Source: CAVRQM01 sp963723455
GTDB taxonomy: Bacteria > Pseudomonadota > Alphaproteobacteria > Acetobacterales > Acetobacteraceae
Assembly (NCBI GenBank): GCA_963723455.1
Contig: CAVRQM010000003.1
Coordinates: forward strand, 289,057 to 353,056
Direction of reading: 5' to 3'
Length of the DNA: 64,000 bases
Of the stretch, positions 1-10,942 are shown in pieces. The notes beneath the pieces are model-generated. The model ran no database searches. It was not told the origin of the DNA and was given only the letters and a program-made list of their open reading frames with translations. The translations under genes were made by a program, and so were the position numbers. Position 1 is the first letter of the stretch. Every line of letters begins with the position of its first letter.

Positions 1-1
1 G

Positions 2-115
2 AACCTCATGTTTGCGGGGCACAATGCCTATCGCTTCGCGTCCGACCCGTTCTATGGCAACGGCTTCATCCCGACGGTGCGGGAACTGGTCGAGCGCATC
101 CTGACCGGCCGTTAG
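2..115 (+). CDS. 3' end of an unidentified gene (partial)
   Basis: The first 37 codons run open from base 2 to a TAG at 113-115 and read on from outside the window. The tail contains FAGHNAYRFASDPFYGNGF and ends in VRELVERILTGR. I do not recognise the family with confidence. A metal-dependent hydrolase is one possibility, but no diagnostic motif is visible in so short a piece. It lies 14 bases upstream of the acyl carrier protein gene on the same strand, so it may be the preceding member of the ACP / ketosynthase / type III PKS operon. Confidence 0.5.
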   Translation, partial: NLMFAGHNAYRFASDPFYGNGFIPTVRELVERILTGR

Positions 116-129
116 AGGGGGGCCGGGTC

Positions 130-430
130 ATGCCCGATCAGGCGGTGCACGGGCCGGACGACCCCCGCGTGGCGGCGATCACCGAAATCTTCGCGCGTGA
201 AACCGGCATCGCCGCCGACCGGCTGCAGCCGGACGCCACGATCGAGGCGCTGGGCATCCCGTCGCTGGACATGGTGCAGGCGATCTTCGCCATCGAATCG
301 TATTTCGACGTCGAAATCCCGGTGGTGGCCGACCGCGCCGGCAGCCCGGAGTTCTCCACCGTCGGCGATCTGCTGGCGCACATCCTCGCGACGATCGACG
401 CCAAGCAGAACTCCAGTTGCCGGCGACTGA
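130..430 (+). CDS. Acyl carrier protein (3' end frameshifted)
   Basis: About 90 residues with the four-helix carrier protein pattern. The phosphopantetheine site is Ser45 in GIPSLDMVQAIFAIE, where DSL is replaced by PSL; the serine and the following leucine and aspartate are kept. The ATG at 130 follows a G-rich ribosome site (GAGGGGGG). The frame then runs open into the next gene without a stop. A shift of +1 or -2 near base 405 would bring it to the TGA at 428-430, overlapping the TTG start of the ketosynthase. Its place directly upstream of a KAS II-like enzyme and a type III PKS suggests a dedicated carrier for acyl or polyketide intermediates rather than the housekeeping AcpP. The substrate is not known. 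Confidence 0.75.
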
Positions 431-1665
431 CGCGCGGCGGGCGGCCGCGCCGCCGCACCGCGTCGCCGTCACCGGCCTCGGCGCCATCGCGGCGCTGGGC
501 CACACCGCGCCGTCGCTCTGGCAGGCCGTGCAGGCCGGGCAATGCGGCATCGGGCCGATCGCCAACATCCCGACCGAGCGCCTGTCAGCGCGCACCGCCG
601 CCGAGATCCACGGGTTTGATCCTGCCGCCCATTTCGACCGGCGGCGGCTGCCGATGCTGGACCGCGCGGCGCAGCTGGCGCTGGTCGCCGGGCGCGAGGC
701 GATGGCCGACGCCGGAGCAGCGGCCGGGGATTTCGCGCCAGAACGCGCCGGCGTCGTGCTGGGCGCTGCCATCGGGCAGGAGACCTTCGAATTCATCCTA
801 CCTGACGTTCTACGGCGAGGGCATCAACCGGGTGCCGCCGCTCACCGTGCCGCGCATCATGCCCAGTTCCGGGGCCAGCCACGTCTCGATGGAGTTCGGC
901 ATCCGTGGCCCGGTCTTTTCCACCGCCTCGGCCTGCGCCTCGGCCACCCACGCCATCGGGCAGGCATTCCAGATGGTGCGGGCCGGGATGCTCGATCTGG
1001 CGGTCACCGGCGGCGGCGATGCCTCGATCGTGGTCGGCTTCATGAAGGGCTGGGAGGCGCTGCGGGTGCTCAGCCCGGATGTCTGCCGGCCGTTTTCCCG
1101 CGACCGCGCCGGGCTGGTAATCGGCGAGGGCGCCGGCATGATGGTGCTGGAGCCGCTGGAGCGCGCGCGGGCGCGGGGGGCGACCGTTCATGCCGAGCTG
1201 GTCGGCTGCGGCATGAGCGCCGATGCCGCCGACCTGACCGCGCCGGATGCGCGCGGCGCTGCGGCGGCAATGCGCGCCGCGCTGGACGATGCCGGGCTGC
1301 GGCCGGAGCAGGTCGGCTACATCAACGCGCACGGCACCGGCACGCGGCTGAACGATCGCACCGAGACGGCGGCCATCGCCGAGGTGTTCGGCGGAGCGAC
1401 GGCAGGGCGGCTGGCGGTGTCGTCCAGCAAGTCGATGCTGGGTCACTGCATGTCGGCCTGCGGCGCGGTCGAGCTGGTGCTGACCATCCTGGCGGTGCGC
1501 GACGGCGTGCTGCCGCCGACCGTGGGCTTTCGTGAGCGCGATCCGGATTGCGACATCGACTGCGTGCCCAATGTGTCGCGTGCGATGCAGGTGGAGGTGG
1601 CGCTGTCCAACTCGTTCGCGTTTGGCGGCCTGAATGCCGTGCTGGCCGTCCGGCGCAGCGCGTGA
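417..1665 (+). CDS. Beta-ketoacyl-ACP synthase II-like enzyme (one frameshift)
   Basis: Elongating condensing enzyme of the FabF type, expected to join malonyl-ACP to an acyl-ACP in the cytoplasm. The N-terminal part (TGLGAIAALGH) reads in one frame from a TTG at 417 to about 795, and the rest continues in another frame to the TGA at 1663-1665. The break near TFEF/SYLTFYGEG is a single +1 or -2 event. The Cys-His-His triad is complete: Cys codon at 934 in ASACASATHAIG, His at 1330 in NAHGTGT, and His at 1444 in KSMLGH. Length (about 415 residues) is normal for KAS II. It overlaps both neighbours by stop/start sharing, so it is translationally coupled with the ACP and the type III PKS. It may be a specialised paralogue, because the neighbours are not those of ordinary fatty-acid synthesis. 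Confidence 0.85.
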
Positions 1666-2718
1666 CCGCGCACATCAACCGCATCGGCACGGCCGTGCCG
1701 CCGCATGACGTGCACGCGCCGTTCGTGGCCTTCGCGCGCACGCTGCTGGCCGGCCAGCGATCGCGCGAGGTGTTCGATCGCATGGCCGAACGCGCCGGCA
1801 TCGGGCACCGCTTCTCGTTCTTCCGCCCGGGCAGGCTGGATGCCGGAGAGGTCGATGCCGACGGCTTTTTCCGGCGCGGCGCGTTTCCCTCGACCGCCGC
1901 GCGGATGCGGCGCTATGAGGACTGGGCGCCGGAGCTGGCGATGCAGGCGATCGCGGCGCTGGACATCCGGGCCGAGCGGGCGCGCATCACCCACCTGATC
2001 GTCGCCTCATGCACCGGGTTTTCCGCGCCGGGGCTGGATCTGCAACTGGCGCGGCGCACTCGGGCTGGAGGCGTCGGTGAAACGCTCGGTGATCGGCTTC
2101 ATGGGCTGCTCGGCCGCCGTTCCGGCGATGCGCGCAGCACAGGAAGCGGTGCTCGCCGACCCGGCTGCCCGGGTGCTGGTGGTCAATCTTGAGCTGTGTT
2201 CGCTGCACATGCAGGAATCCGGCGACCTGGAGACCATCCTTTCGTTCCTGCTGTTCGGCGACGGCTGCGCGGCCACCCTGGTCACCGCCGACGAACATGG
2301 CGCGGCGCTGGACGATTTCCGCGCGGCGATCATCCCGGACAGCGCCGACCTGATTACCTGGCACATTGGCGACCAGGGCTTCGACATGCATCTGTCGGGG
2401 AAGGTGCCGGGACGGATCGCGCAGGCGCTGCGCGCCGACGACGCCGACCTGCTGCGTGGCGAGGGCACGCAGGCCATCGAGCTCTGGGCGGTGCATGCCG
2501 GGGGGCGAACCGTGCTCGATGCGGTGGAGATCGGGTTCTCCCTGCCGCGCACCGCCCTGGCGCAGTCGCGCGCCGTCCTGCAGGCGTTCGGCAACCTGTC
2601 CTCGGCGACCATCATGTTCGTGATGCAGACGATGCTGGCCGGCCCGGCGGGTCGGGGAATGGCCATGGCGTTCGGCCCGGGCATGGTCGCCGAGACGTTC
2701 CGGTTTCGCGTTCTGTGA
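1662..2718 (+). CDS. Type III polyketide synthase (chalcone/stilbene synthase family, one frameshift)
   Basis: A homodimeric condensing enzyme family that extends an acyl starter with malonyl units and cyclises the product to alkylresorcinols, pyrones or similar. Family signatures are clear: CTGFSAPGLDLQLAR, FMGCSAAVPAMRAA, WAVHAGGRTVLDAVE and FGNLSSATI. The Cys-His-Asn triad is present: Cys codon at 2107, His at 2494, Asn at 2593. A GTG start at 1662 overlaps the ketosynthase stop. One break near 2058 is repaired by adding GC to the alternating run before CTCGGG, giving LARRALGLEA. About 350 residues, normal for the family. It follows an ACP and a KAS II-like protein with no gap, so the starter is probably delivered by that pair. 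The product cannot be predicted from sequence alone. Confidence 0.85.
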
Positions 2719-2734
2719 CGAGACGTGCCGCGCG

Positions 2735-3703
2735 ATGAACGCAGGCCGTCGCGTCGGTCTGGCGGGCGCCGTCGTGATGGTGCTGGTCGCCGTGGGGTCG
2801 GTCACCACGATCCGGCGCGAGTATTCGGCGCCGGGCCCGTTGCCGGCTGACCGCGCAGTGGTGGTGCCGCGCGGCTCGCTGGCGCAGGTCGCGCAGGCAC
2901 TGGCTGCCTCCGGGGTGATCGGGCGCGAACTGGCGTTCCGCGCCGCGGCCCTCGCCACCCGCGAGCAGGGCGCGCTGCACGCCGGCGAGCTGGCGTTTCC
3001 GGCACATGCGAGCCTCGCCGAGACGCTGGAGGTGCTGCGTCGCGGGCGCCCGGTGCTGCACCGGGTCACCATCCCCGAGGGCCTGACCGCCGCCCAGATC
3101 GCCGTGCTGCTGGACCGAGCCGCGCCGTTGTCGGGCAATCCGGTGGTGCCCGGGGAGGGGACGGTGCTGCCCGAGACCTATGATGTCGAACGCGGCGCCA
3201 GCCGCGCCTCAATCGTGTCGCGCGCGCAGTCGGCCATGGATCGCGCGCTGGCGCAGGCCTGGGCGCATCGTCAGAGCGGGCTGCCCTACGTGACCCCGCG
3301 CGATCTGCTGGTTGTGGCCAGCATGGTCGAGCGCGAAACCGCAAAGCCTCAGGAGCGCGCCCATATTGCCGGGGTGTTCGTCAACCGGCTGCGCCAGGGC
3401 ATGCGGCTGCAATCGGACCCGACGGTGGCCTACGCCGTCAGCGGCGGCGAGACGCTGGAGCGCAAGCTGACCCGCGCCGACCTCGCCTGGCCCAATCCGT
3501 ACAACACGTACGCATCCATCGGCCTGCCGCCCGGCCCGATCGACAGCCCCGGCCCGGCGTCCCTGCTGGCCGCGGCGCGGCCGGACGCCACCGACGACCT
3601 GTATTTCGTCGCGGACGGCAGCGGCGGCCATGCCTTCGCCCGCACCCTGGCCGGGCACGAGCAGAACGTGGCGCGCTGGCGCGCAATGCAGGCGGCCCCG
3701 TGA
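2735..3703 (+). CDS. mltG: Endolytic murein transglycosylase MltG
   Basis: Cleaves nascent peptidoglycan glycan strands at the periplasmic face of the inner membrane. A single N-terminal membrane helix (about residues 9-24) is followed by a LysM-like segment and the YceG/MltG catalytic domain. Glu199 in SMVERETA is the expected catalytic acid, and the conserved QSDPTVAYA, NPYNTY and GLPPGPI(D)SPG blocks follow. At 322 residues it is a normal length and intact. In many Alphaproteobacteria mltG follows acpP and fabF; here it follows a different ACP/ketosynthase pair with a type III PKS inserted. It shares a GTGA stop/start with the next gene. Confidence 0.92.
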   Translation: MNAGRRVGLAGAVVMVLVAVGSVTTIRREYSAPGPLPADRAVVVPRGSLAQVAQALAASGVIGRELAFRAAALATREQGALHAGELAFPAHASLAETLEVLRRGRPVLHRVTIPEGLTAAQIAVLLDRAAPLSGNPVVPGEGTVLPETYDVERGASRASIVSRAQSAMDRALAQAWAHRQSGLPYVTPRDLLVVASMVERETAKPQERAHIAGVFVNRLRQGMRLQSDPTVAYAVSGGETLERKLTRADLAWPNPYNTYASIGLPPGPIDSPGPASLLAAARPDATDDLYFVADGSGGHAFARTLAGHEQNVARWRAMQAAP

Positions 3704-4605
3704 CGACCCGGCGCTACCGCACCGTGGACGTGTTCACCAGCCGGCCGTTCGGCGGCAATCCGCTTGCCGTGGTGCTGGATGCGCAGGGCCTGTCCACCGC
3801 GCAGATGCACGCCATGGCGGCCGAGTTCGGCTATGCCGAGACCAGCTTCGTGCTGCCGCCGTCGGATCCGGCGCATACCGCGCGGGTGCGGATTTTCACC
3901 CCGCGCACCGAACTGCCATTCGCCGGGCATCCTAATATCGGCACCGCCTTCGTCCTGGCTCACGAGGGCATGGCCGTGGGCGAGCGGCTGGTGTTCGAGG
4001 AAACGGCCGGGCTGGTGGCGCTCGACCTGCTGCATGAGGCGGGATCAGTCTGCGGCGCAAGGCTGACCGCGCCGCGCCGGTTCGCCCGCGCGGGCGAGCT
4101 GGCCGCGGCCGAGGTCGCGGCCTGTGTCGGGCTGCCTGCGGGCGCCGTGCAGCTCGGGCTGCATGCGCCGCTGGTGGCCTCGGTCGGCCTGCCATTCGTC
4201 ATCGCCGAACTGGACGGCATCGAGTCGCTGCAGCGATCCGCGGCGGATGTGGCGGCGTTCCGGCGGACGCTGCCGCGGCATGGGGCGGACGGAATCTTTC
4301 TGCATGTCGTCGATCCTGACGATCCCGCCTGTCGGCACGCACGGATGTTCTCGCCGCTCGATGGCATTGGCGAGGACGCCGCCACCGGCAGCGCCACCGC
4401 CGCGCTGGCCGGGCTGCTGGCCGACCTATGCCGGACGGATGACGCCGAGATCGCACTGACGGTGCGCCAGGGCGAGGCGATGGGCCGGCCCAGCCTGCTG
4501 CGCGCCCAGGCGAGCCGGCGAGCCGGGCGGGTCGGGCGCGTCACTCTGCAAGGCGCATGCGTGGCCATGATGGCGGGAAGTTTCGCGCTTGCGGGCGAGG
4601 GCTGA
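3700..4605 (+). CDS. PhzF-family isomerase/epimerase
   Basis: PhzF-fold protein of 301 residues starting at GTG 3700, inside the mltG stop. The fold is two similar alpha/beta halves. Catalytic Glu47 lies in FGYAETSFVLPP, and the family block PFAGHPNIGTAFVL and the C-terminal GEDAATGSATAAL are intact. Characterised relatives isomerise trans-2,3-dihydro-3-hydroxyanthranilate in phenazine synthesis, but most members act on unknown small substrates, and no other phenazine gene is present. Coupling to mltG suggests the tail of the same transcript. A tailoring role for the type III PKS product is conceivable but only by position. Confidence 0.88.
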   Translation: MTTRRYRTVDVFTSRPFGGNPLAVVLDAQGLSTAQMHAMAAEFGYAETSFVLPPSDPAHTARVRIFTPRTELPFAGHPNIGTAFVLAHEGMAVGERLVFEETAGLVALDLLHEAGSVCGARLTAPRRFARAGELAAAEVAACVGLPAGAVQLGLHAPLVASVGLPFVIAELDGIESLQRSAADVAAFRRTLPRHGADGIFLHVVDPDDPACRHARMFSPLDGIGEDAATGSATAALAGLLADLCRTDDAEIALTVRQGEAMGRPSLLRAQASRRAGRVGRVTLQGACVAMMAGSFALAGEG

Positions 4606-4729
4606 GCGGCGCCGGTTGCCGAGCGCTTGAACCCACGTCGCGCAACATCGTCACGCATGCAGGGTGGTGCCGGGCACGGCTCGGCGTGACCAAGGTTCCG
4701 CATCAGTCAGCCCGACTATCCCGGCCGCC

Positions 4730-5668
4730 TCACCACTGCGGATGCCAGCATGCAACTCGGTGCCCGGCATCGCCGGACAGTCGCGGCGTCTGCGCCCGGC
4801 AGTCGTCCTGCGCGCGCGGACAACGGGGCGCGAAGGCGCAGCCGGGCGGCAGCGCGCCAGCCGGCGGCATCCGCCCCGGAATCGGCGTCGGCAGCCCGGA
4901 GGTCGCGTGCGGCGAGGCGGCGAACAGCGCGCGGGTGTACGGATGCGCCATCCGGGAGAACACGGTCGCGGTCGCTCCGTCCTCCACCACCCGCCCCGCG
5001 TACATCACCAGCACCCGTGCCACCGAGCGCCCGACCACGCCCAGGTCGTGACTGACCAGCAGCAGCGCCATCCGCCGCTCGGCGACCAGCCCGGCCAGCA
5101 GATCCAGCACCTGCGCCTGCACCACCAGGTCGAGCGCCGTGGTCGGCTCGTCGGCGATCAGCAGGTCGGGGCCGCAGGCCAGCGCGATCGCGATGCCGAC
5201 CCGCTGGCGCTGGCCGCCGGACAGCTGGTGCGGCCAGGAATCGGCCCGCTCGACCCCGACGCGGGCCAGCAACGCCCGCGCCTGCTCGCGCGCGGCGCGG
5301 CGATCCAGGCGGCGATGCAGGCGCAGCGGCTCGGCCACCTGCGCGGACGCGCGCATCAGCGGGTTCAGCGCGGTCATTGGCTCCTGGAACACCATTCCGG
5401 CGCGCGCGCCGCGCCAGGCGCACAGCGCCGCCTCGTCGGCGGCCAGCAGGTCGGCGCCGTCGAAGCTCAGTCGCCCATCGGTGCGTGCGTGGTCGGGCAG
5501 CAGGCGCATGATCGCCAGCGCGGTGACCGACTTCCCGCTGCCGAACTCGCCGACCAGCCCGATCGTCTCGCCGCGGCCGATGCGCAGATCGAGCCCGTGC
5601 AGCACGGCCACCTCTCCGCCGCCGCTGCGCAGCGCCACCCGCAGATCGTGCGCCGCAAGCAGGCTCAT
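4730..5668 (-). CDS. Peptide/nickel-type ABC transporter ATPase (DppD-like)
   Basis: ATP-binding subunit of an importer of the oligopeptide/dipeptide/nickel class, 312 residues. Walker A is GEFGSGKS, the signature is LSGGQRQRVG, Walker B is LLIADEPTTALD, and the Q-loop reads VFQEPMTALNP. The C-terminal oligopeptide-transporter extension contains the cysteine-bearing CAFAPRCPRAQDDC, which in relatives can hold an Fe-S centre. The ATG shares ATGA with the permease stop. The open frame continues upstream, but that extension is a shadow of the permease. Only one ATPase is present where most such operons carry two (D and F); it may act as a homodimer, or the partner may lie elsewhere. Confidence 0.9.
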   Translation of the reverse strand: MSLLAAHDLRVALRSGGGEVAVLHGLDLRIGRGETIGLVGEFGSGKSVTALAIMRLLPDHARTDGRLSFDGADLLAADEAALCAWRGARAGMVFQEPMTALNPLMRASAQVAEPLRLHRRLDRRAAREQARALLARVGVERADSWPHQLSGGQRQRVGIAIALACGPDLLIADEPTTALDLVVQAQVLDLLAGLVAERRMALLLVSHDLGVVGRSVARVLVMYAGRVVEDGATATVFSRMAHPYTRALFAASPHATSGLPTPIPGRMPPAGALPPGCAFAPRCPRAQDDCRAQTPRLSGDAGHRVACWHPQW

Positions 5669-6473
5669 CGCGCCCGCCGCAGGCGCGGATCGAGCCAGTC
5701 CTGCAGCCCGTCGCCCAGCAGGTTCAACCCCAGCACCGACAACGCGATCGCCAGCCCCGGAAACAGCGCCAGCAGCGGGTCGCGCCAGATGAAGCTCTGC
5801 GCGTCGTTCAGCATCCGCCCCCAGCTTGGGGCTGGCGGCGGCGTGCCGAGTCCGACATAGGCCAGTCCGGCATCGGCGATGATGCCGAGCGCGAACTGGA
5901 TCGTCGCCTGCACCACCAGCACCGGGGCGATGTTGGGCGCCACGTGCGCCAGCGCGATCGCCGGCTCCGACCGTCCGGCCGCCCGCGCCGCCAGCACGTA
6001 GTCGCGCCGCCACACCGCTTGCGCCGCGCCGCGCGCCACGCGGGCGAACACGGGGATGTTGAAAATGCCGATCGCCACCACGGCGTTGCGCGCACCCGGC
6101 CCGGCCAGCGCGGTCAGCATCACAGCGGTCAGCAGCGCCGGAAACGCGAACATCAGATCCGCGCCGCGCATCAGCGCCTCGTCGGCCCAGCCGCCCCGCG
6201 CCGCCGCCACGATGCCCAGCGGCACGCCCAGCCCCGCGCCGCCCAGCACCGCCAGCAGGCTCACCGCGAGCGTGATCCGGCTGCCGGCCATCAGCTGCGC
6301 GGCCACGTCGCGCCCCAGCGAGTCGGTGCCGAGCCAATGCGCCGCCGAGGGCGGGGCGAGGCGGTGCAGGATGTCGATTTCCGTCGGCGGCCAGGGCGTC
6401 CAGGCGAATGACAGCAGCGCCACCGCCACCAGCAGCGCGGTGATCGCGCCGCCGGCCGCCAGAGTCGGGCGTT

Positions 6474-6477
<4 letters not shown>
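5665..6477 (-). CDS. Peptide/nickel-type ABC permease (DppC-like)
   Basis: Inner-membrane permease of 270 residues with an N-terminal helix, a short periplasmic segment with HWLGTDSLGRDV (the DppC/OppC signature) and five further helices. The EAA loop that contacts the ATPase is visible as YVLAARAAGRSEPAIALAHVAPN. The GTG at 6477 overlaps the dppB stop, and the stop overlaps the ATPase start, so the three genes are coupled. Substrate class follows from family only; the binding protein upstream is dipeptide/nickel-like without a diagnostic substrate motif. Confidence 0.9.
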
Positions 6478-7415
<938 letters not shown>

Positions 7416-7508
7416 GCGAGCGGGTGCTGGTTCGTCCGCCGCTGTGCGCCTCCGCCGTCATCCCGGCCATGGCGATGCGGGAACGGAGGTCGCGACGGCG
7501 ACATTCTG

Positions 7509-8990
7509 CTACTCCGCCCAGCTCACGTCCGACACGTCGTTGGCCGGCACCGGATCGTTCTCCCACAGCCCGCGCAGCCTGGCGTTCCAGACGCCGACCA
7601 GCGGCAGAGCGAACATGAACACGTTCGGCTCGTCCTCGGCCAGCTTGCGTTGCAGGTCGCCCAGCAGCGCGAGCTGCGCCCTGGGATCGGTCGCCGCGAG
7701 GTACTTCGCATACAGCGCGTCATAGTCGTCGCTGTGATAGTTGAAGTAGTATTTCGGCCGCGCATAGATATCCAGGTCGCGCGCTTCGGTGTGCGAGATG
7801 ATGGTGGCGTCGTACTGGCCGCGCAGGAACACCTGGTCGATCCATTGCGCCCACTCGATCGGCGCGAGGTTGGCGTGGATGCCGACCTGCTCCAGCATTG
7901 CCGCCACGATCTCGCCGCCACGGCGCGCGTAGGGCGGCGGCGGCAGGCTCAAGGTGATGGTCGTCCCCGGCTTGACCCCGGCCTCGGCCAGCAGCGCCCG
8001 TGCCTTGGCCGGGTCGTACGGATAGACCCCGGTCAGGTCGATGTAGCCCGGATCGGTCGGCACGTAATGCGAGCCGATCGGCTGGCCGAGCCCGTTCTCG
8101 GCGCCCTGGATCACCGCGTTGCGGTCGATCGCGTAGGCCAGGGCGCGGCGCACCCGTATGTCCGCGAACAGCGGGCGCGCCTCGTTCAGCGCCACGATGG
8201 TCTTGCCCTCGGTCGTGCCGACATGCACGGCGAAGCGCGGGTCGTGGCGGAACTGGTCCAGCGCCTCGGGCGCCGGGAAATTGGGGAACGCGTCCAGGTC
8301 GCCGGCCAGCATCGCCGCGGTCGCCGCCGCCGGGTCGGCAATGAAGCGGAACGTCACCGCCGACAGCGCCGGCTTCGGTCCCCAGTACTGCGGGTTGCGC
8401 TCCAGCTCGACCCGGTCGCCCTGCACCCAGCGGTGGAAACGGAACGGCCCGGTGCCGACCGGGTGCGTCTTGTTGCCCGCCGCGCTGGCCGGCGAGATCA
8501 TCACCGCGTCGCCCCAGCCCATGTCGAACAGGAAATTGCTGGCCGGCTGCTTGAGCGTGACCTTCGCGGTCAGCGGATCCGGGCACTCGACCTGCCTGAT
8601 CGGCGCGAACAGCCCCTTTTGCGCATTGGTGCTGTCCGGCGCCATTGCGCGGCCGTACGAGAACTGCACCACGCTGCAATCGAACGGCGCGCCGTCGTGG
8701 AACGCCACCCCCTTGGCGAGCGCGAAGACGTAGGTCAGCCCGTCCGGCGAGACCGTCCAGCTGCGCGCCAGATCGGGCTGCACCGCTCCGTCGCGGTCGA
8801 TCCGGGTCAGTCCCTGGAAGATGTTCTGATACGTCACCTCGCGAATCGCCGAGGCGGCGCCCGCCGTCGGATCGAGATTCGGCGGCTCCAGCACCATGCC
8901 GAGAGTAAGCGTGTCCTTGGCCACCGCGCCCCCTGCGGCAAGGCAGACCGCAAGGGCGGCGGCGGTGGCGGCCAGCTGCGTGCGCGTCAT
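7509..8990 (-). CDS. Periplasmic substrate-binding protein, peptide/nickel ABC class
   Basis: Solute-binding protein family 5, 493 residues. An N-terminal Sec signal peptide ends about AGGAVA-KD. The mature part shows MVLEPPNLDPTAGAASAIRE, PDGLTYVFALAKGVAFHDG and the PVGTGPFRFHRWVQGD block typical of DppA/OppA/NikA proteins. The start chosen is the ATG at 8990, because residues upstream of it do not look like a signal. About 94 bases separate the stop from the TTG of the permease gene. It probably delivers peptides or a similar ligand to the BCD importer; the ligand is not deducible. Confidence 0.9.
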   Translation of the reverse strand: MTRTQLAATAAALAVCLAAGGAVAKDTLTLGMVLEPPNLDPTAGAASAIREVTYQNIFQGLTRIDRDGAVQPDLARSWTVSPDGLTYVFALAKGVAFHDGAPFDCSVVQFSYGRAMAPDSTNAQKGLFAPIRQVECPDPLTAKVTLKQPASNFLFDMGWGDAVMISPASAAGNKTHPVGTGPFRFHRWVQGDRVELERNPQYWGPKPALSAVTFRFIADPAAATAAMLAGDLDAFPNFPAPEALDQFRHDPRFAVHVGTTEGKTIVALNEARPLFADIRVRRALAYAIDRNAVIQGAENGLGQPIGSHYVPTDPGYIDLTGVYPYDPAKARALLAEAGVKPGTTITLSLPPPPYARRGGEIVAAMLEQVGIHANLAPIEWAQWIDQVFLRGQYDATIISHTEARDLDIYARPKYYFNYHSDDYDALYAKYLAATDPRAQLALLGDLQRKLAEDEPNVFMFALPLVGVWNARLRGLWENDPVPANDVSDVSWAE

Positions 8991-9075
8991 GGTGCGTTCC
9001 CGGCGATGCGGCCAGACCACAACAGGCGCCGCCGGCATGGTCAAGCCGGCGGTGCTGCGGGATCGCGCCCGCCGG

Positions 9076-10784
9076 TCAGCTGAACAGCTTGAGCGCGGTG
9101 TTCACCGTGCGCCAGACTCCCCATGCCAGCGGGATGCAGACCACCGCCCAGGCCAATGCCGCCTGCGGGGTCAGTCCGCCGGTGCCGATGCCGTGCGCCG
9201 CGCCGGTGGCGGACGGAGCGGCGCGGTCGCCGGCCTGGGCCGCGGCCACGTCCGCCTCGGTCATCAGCCAGCCCGGGGCCACCGGACGGACCAGCAGGTT
9301 GGCGAAGAACCCCAGCACCAGCAGCCCGGCCAGGATGTACAGCACCTGATCGTACACCTGATCGCGCGGCACGCCGGCGGCGATGCGGTTGGCGCGCAGG
9401 TAGGCGACGATGCTGGGGCCGACCACGCCGGCGGCCGACCAGGCGGTGAGCAGCCGGCCGTGGATCGCGCCCACGAACTGCGTGCCGAAGATGTCGGCCA
9501 GATAGGCCGGCACGGTCGCGAAACCGCCGCCATACATCGACAGGATCACGCACATGAAGGCCACGAACATCGCCTGGCTGCCGCTATGCGCCGCCCAGGG
9601 CGACGCGGCGAACAGGGCAATGCCGAGCAGGAAGAAAATGGCGTAGGTCACCTTCCGGCCGATCCCGTCCGACACCGAGGCCCAGAAGAAGCGGCCCAGG
9701 ATGTTGAACAGCGACAGCAGGCCGCCGAAGCCGGCAGCCACCGTCGCGATCATCTTGAGCTGACCCGGATCGAGTTGCAGGAAACCCTTGTCCGGTATTC
9801 CGATCAGCCGGCCGCCGAAAATCTCCTGCAACATCGGCGAGGCCACCGCCAGCACCCCGATGCCGGCGCTGACATTCAGGAACAGCACCGCCCAGATCAG
9901 CCAGAATTGCGGCGTCCGGTGAGCGTCGCGCAGATGCACATGCCCGGTGGTGATCATGCCGCGCCGCGTGTGCGCTGCCGGAACCCAGCTCTCCGGCCGC
10001 CATCCGGCCGGCGGTATGCGGTAGCCGAACGCCCCGCCCAGCATGAACACGAAATACATCGCGCCCAGCACCAGGAATGTCGGCCAGACGCCCGGGACGG
10101 TCCCCGTGCCGAAGCGGTTCATCAGCAGGTTGGCGAGCGGAAAGCCGATCAGCGCGCCGCCGCCGAACCCCATGATCGCCATGCCGGTGGCCATGCCGCG
10201 CCGGTCGGGGAACCATTTGATCAGGGTCGAGACCGGCGAGATGTATCCCAATCCCAGGCCCACGCCGCCGATGACCCCAAGGCCCAGCCACATCAGCCAG
10301 AGCTGGTGAGTGACGATGCCGACAGCCGAGACCAGCCAGCCGCCGCCCCAGCAGAATGCCGCGACCACGCCTGCGCGGCGCGGGCCGACCCGCTCCAGCC
10401 AGCCGCCCCAGGCCGCGGCCGAGCAGCCGAGCACTACGATGCCAAGCTCGAACATCCAGGCGAGGTCGGCGATGCGCCAGTCGCAGGTGGTGGTCGATCA
10501 GCGCCTGCAGCCGTCGTCATGCCGGGGCAGGACAGCGATTTCGCGCCACCGATCAGGCGGGTCAGCGGCAGCCAGAACACCGACAGTCCATAGGCCATGC
10601 CGATGCACAGATGGATGGCGAGAGCGGCCGGCGGCACCAGCCAGCGGTTGAAGCCGGCGCCGGCAACGATGCGCTCGCGGTCCAGCAGCCCCGGCGCGGC
10701 GTCCGCCGCGCCCGCCACAATGTATTGCTCATTCAGTCGCGTCCCTCGCCCAGCCGATTGCACGTCCGGGATTTTTGCCGTCAT
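9076..10784 (-). CDS. MFS transporter, oxalate/formate antiporter (OFA) family (frameshifted)
   Basis: Twelve-helix secondary transporter of the major facilitator class. The N-terminal part (residues 1-90) carries LAIHLCIGMAYGLSVFWLPL, and the long C-terminal part carries GLGLGYISPVSTLIKWFPDRRG, the OFA-type signature between helices 4 and 5. The two parts lie in different frames. About 20 residues near 10,470-10,530 need two shifts, and each can be explained by loss of a GC pair. The C-terminal 60 residues form an extra hydrophobic segment. Relatives exchange oxalate and formate or carry other organic acids; no oxalate-degrading gene is present, so the substrate stays open. It is divergent from pqqA. 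Confidence 0.82.
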
Positions 10785-10875
10785 CCCGTTCCCGGATCGC
10801 GAAGTATCGTGCCATGCGGGTCCGCGGCGGGAAGCCGTTTTTCAGCCTGCACGCGGCCGCGGTCGCCGCGCCACC

Positions 10876-10904
10876 TTGACCATCGGCGAACCGCCCCCCT
10901 ATTC
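10876..10904 (+). promoter_or_regulatory. Candidate sigma-70 type promoter upstream of pqqA
   Basis: TTGACC (10876-10881) and CTATTC (10899-10904) are separated by 17 bases, about 38 bases before the pqqA ATG. The -35 box is close to consensus and the -10 box is weak, as is common in GC-rich Alphaproteobacteria. This is the only AT-richer stretch in the 158-base gap between the divergent OFA transporter and pqqA. Confidence 0.4.
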
Positions 10905-10942
10905 ATTCACGGCTACAAGATACAACCCCGAAGGAGACGCAC

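Noticed and set aside
3700..4605. PhzF gene as evidence of phenazine biosynthesis
   Set aside because: No phzA/B/D/E/G homologues are present, and most PhzF-family proteins are unrelated to phenazines.
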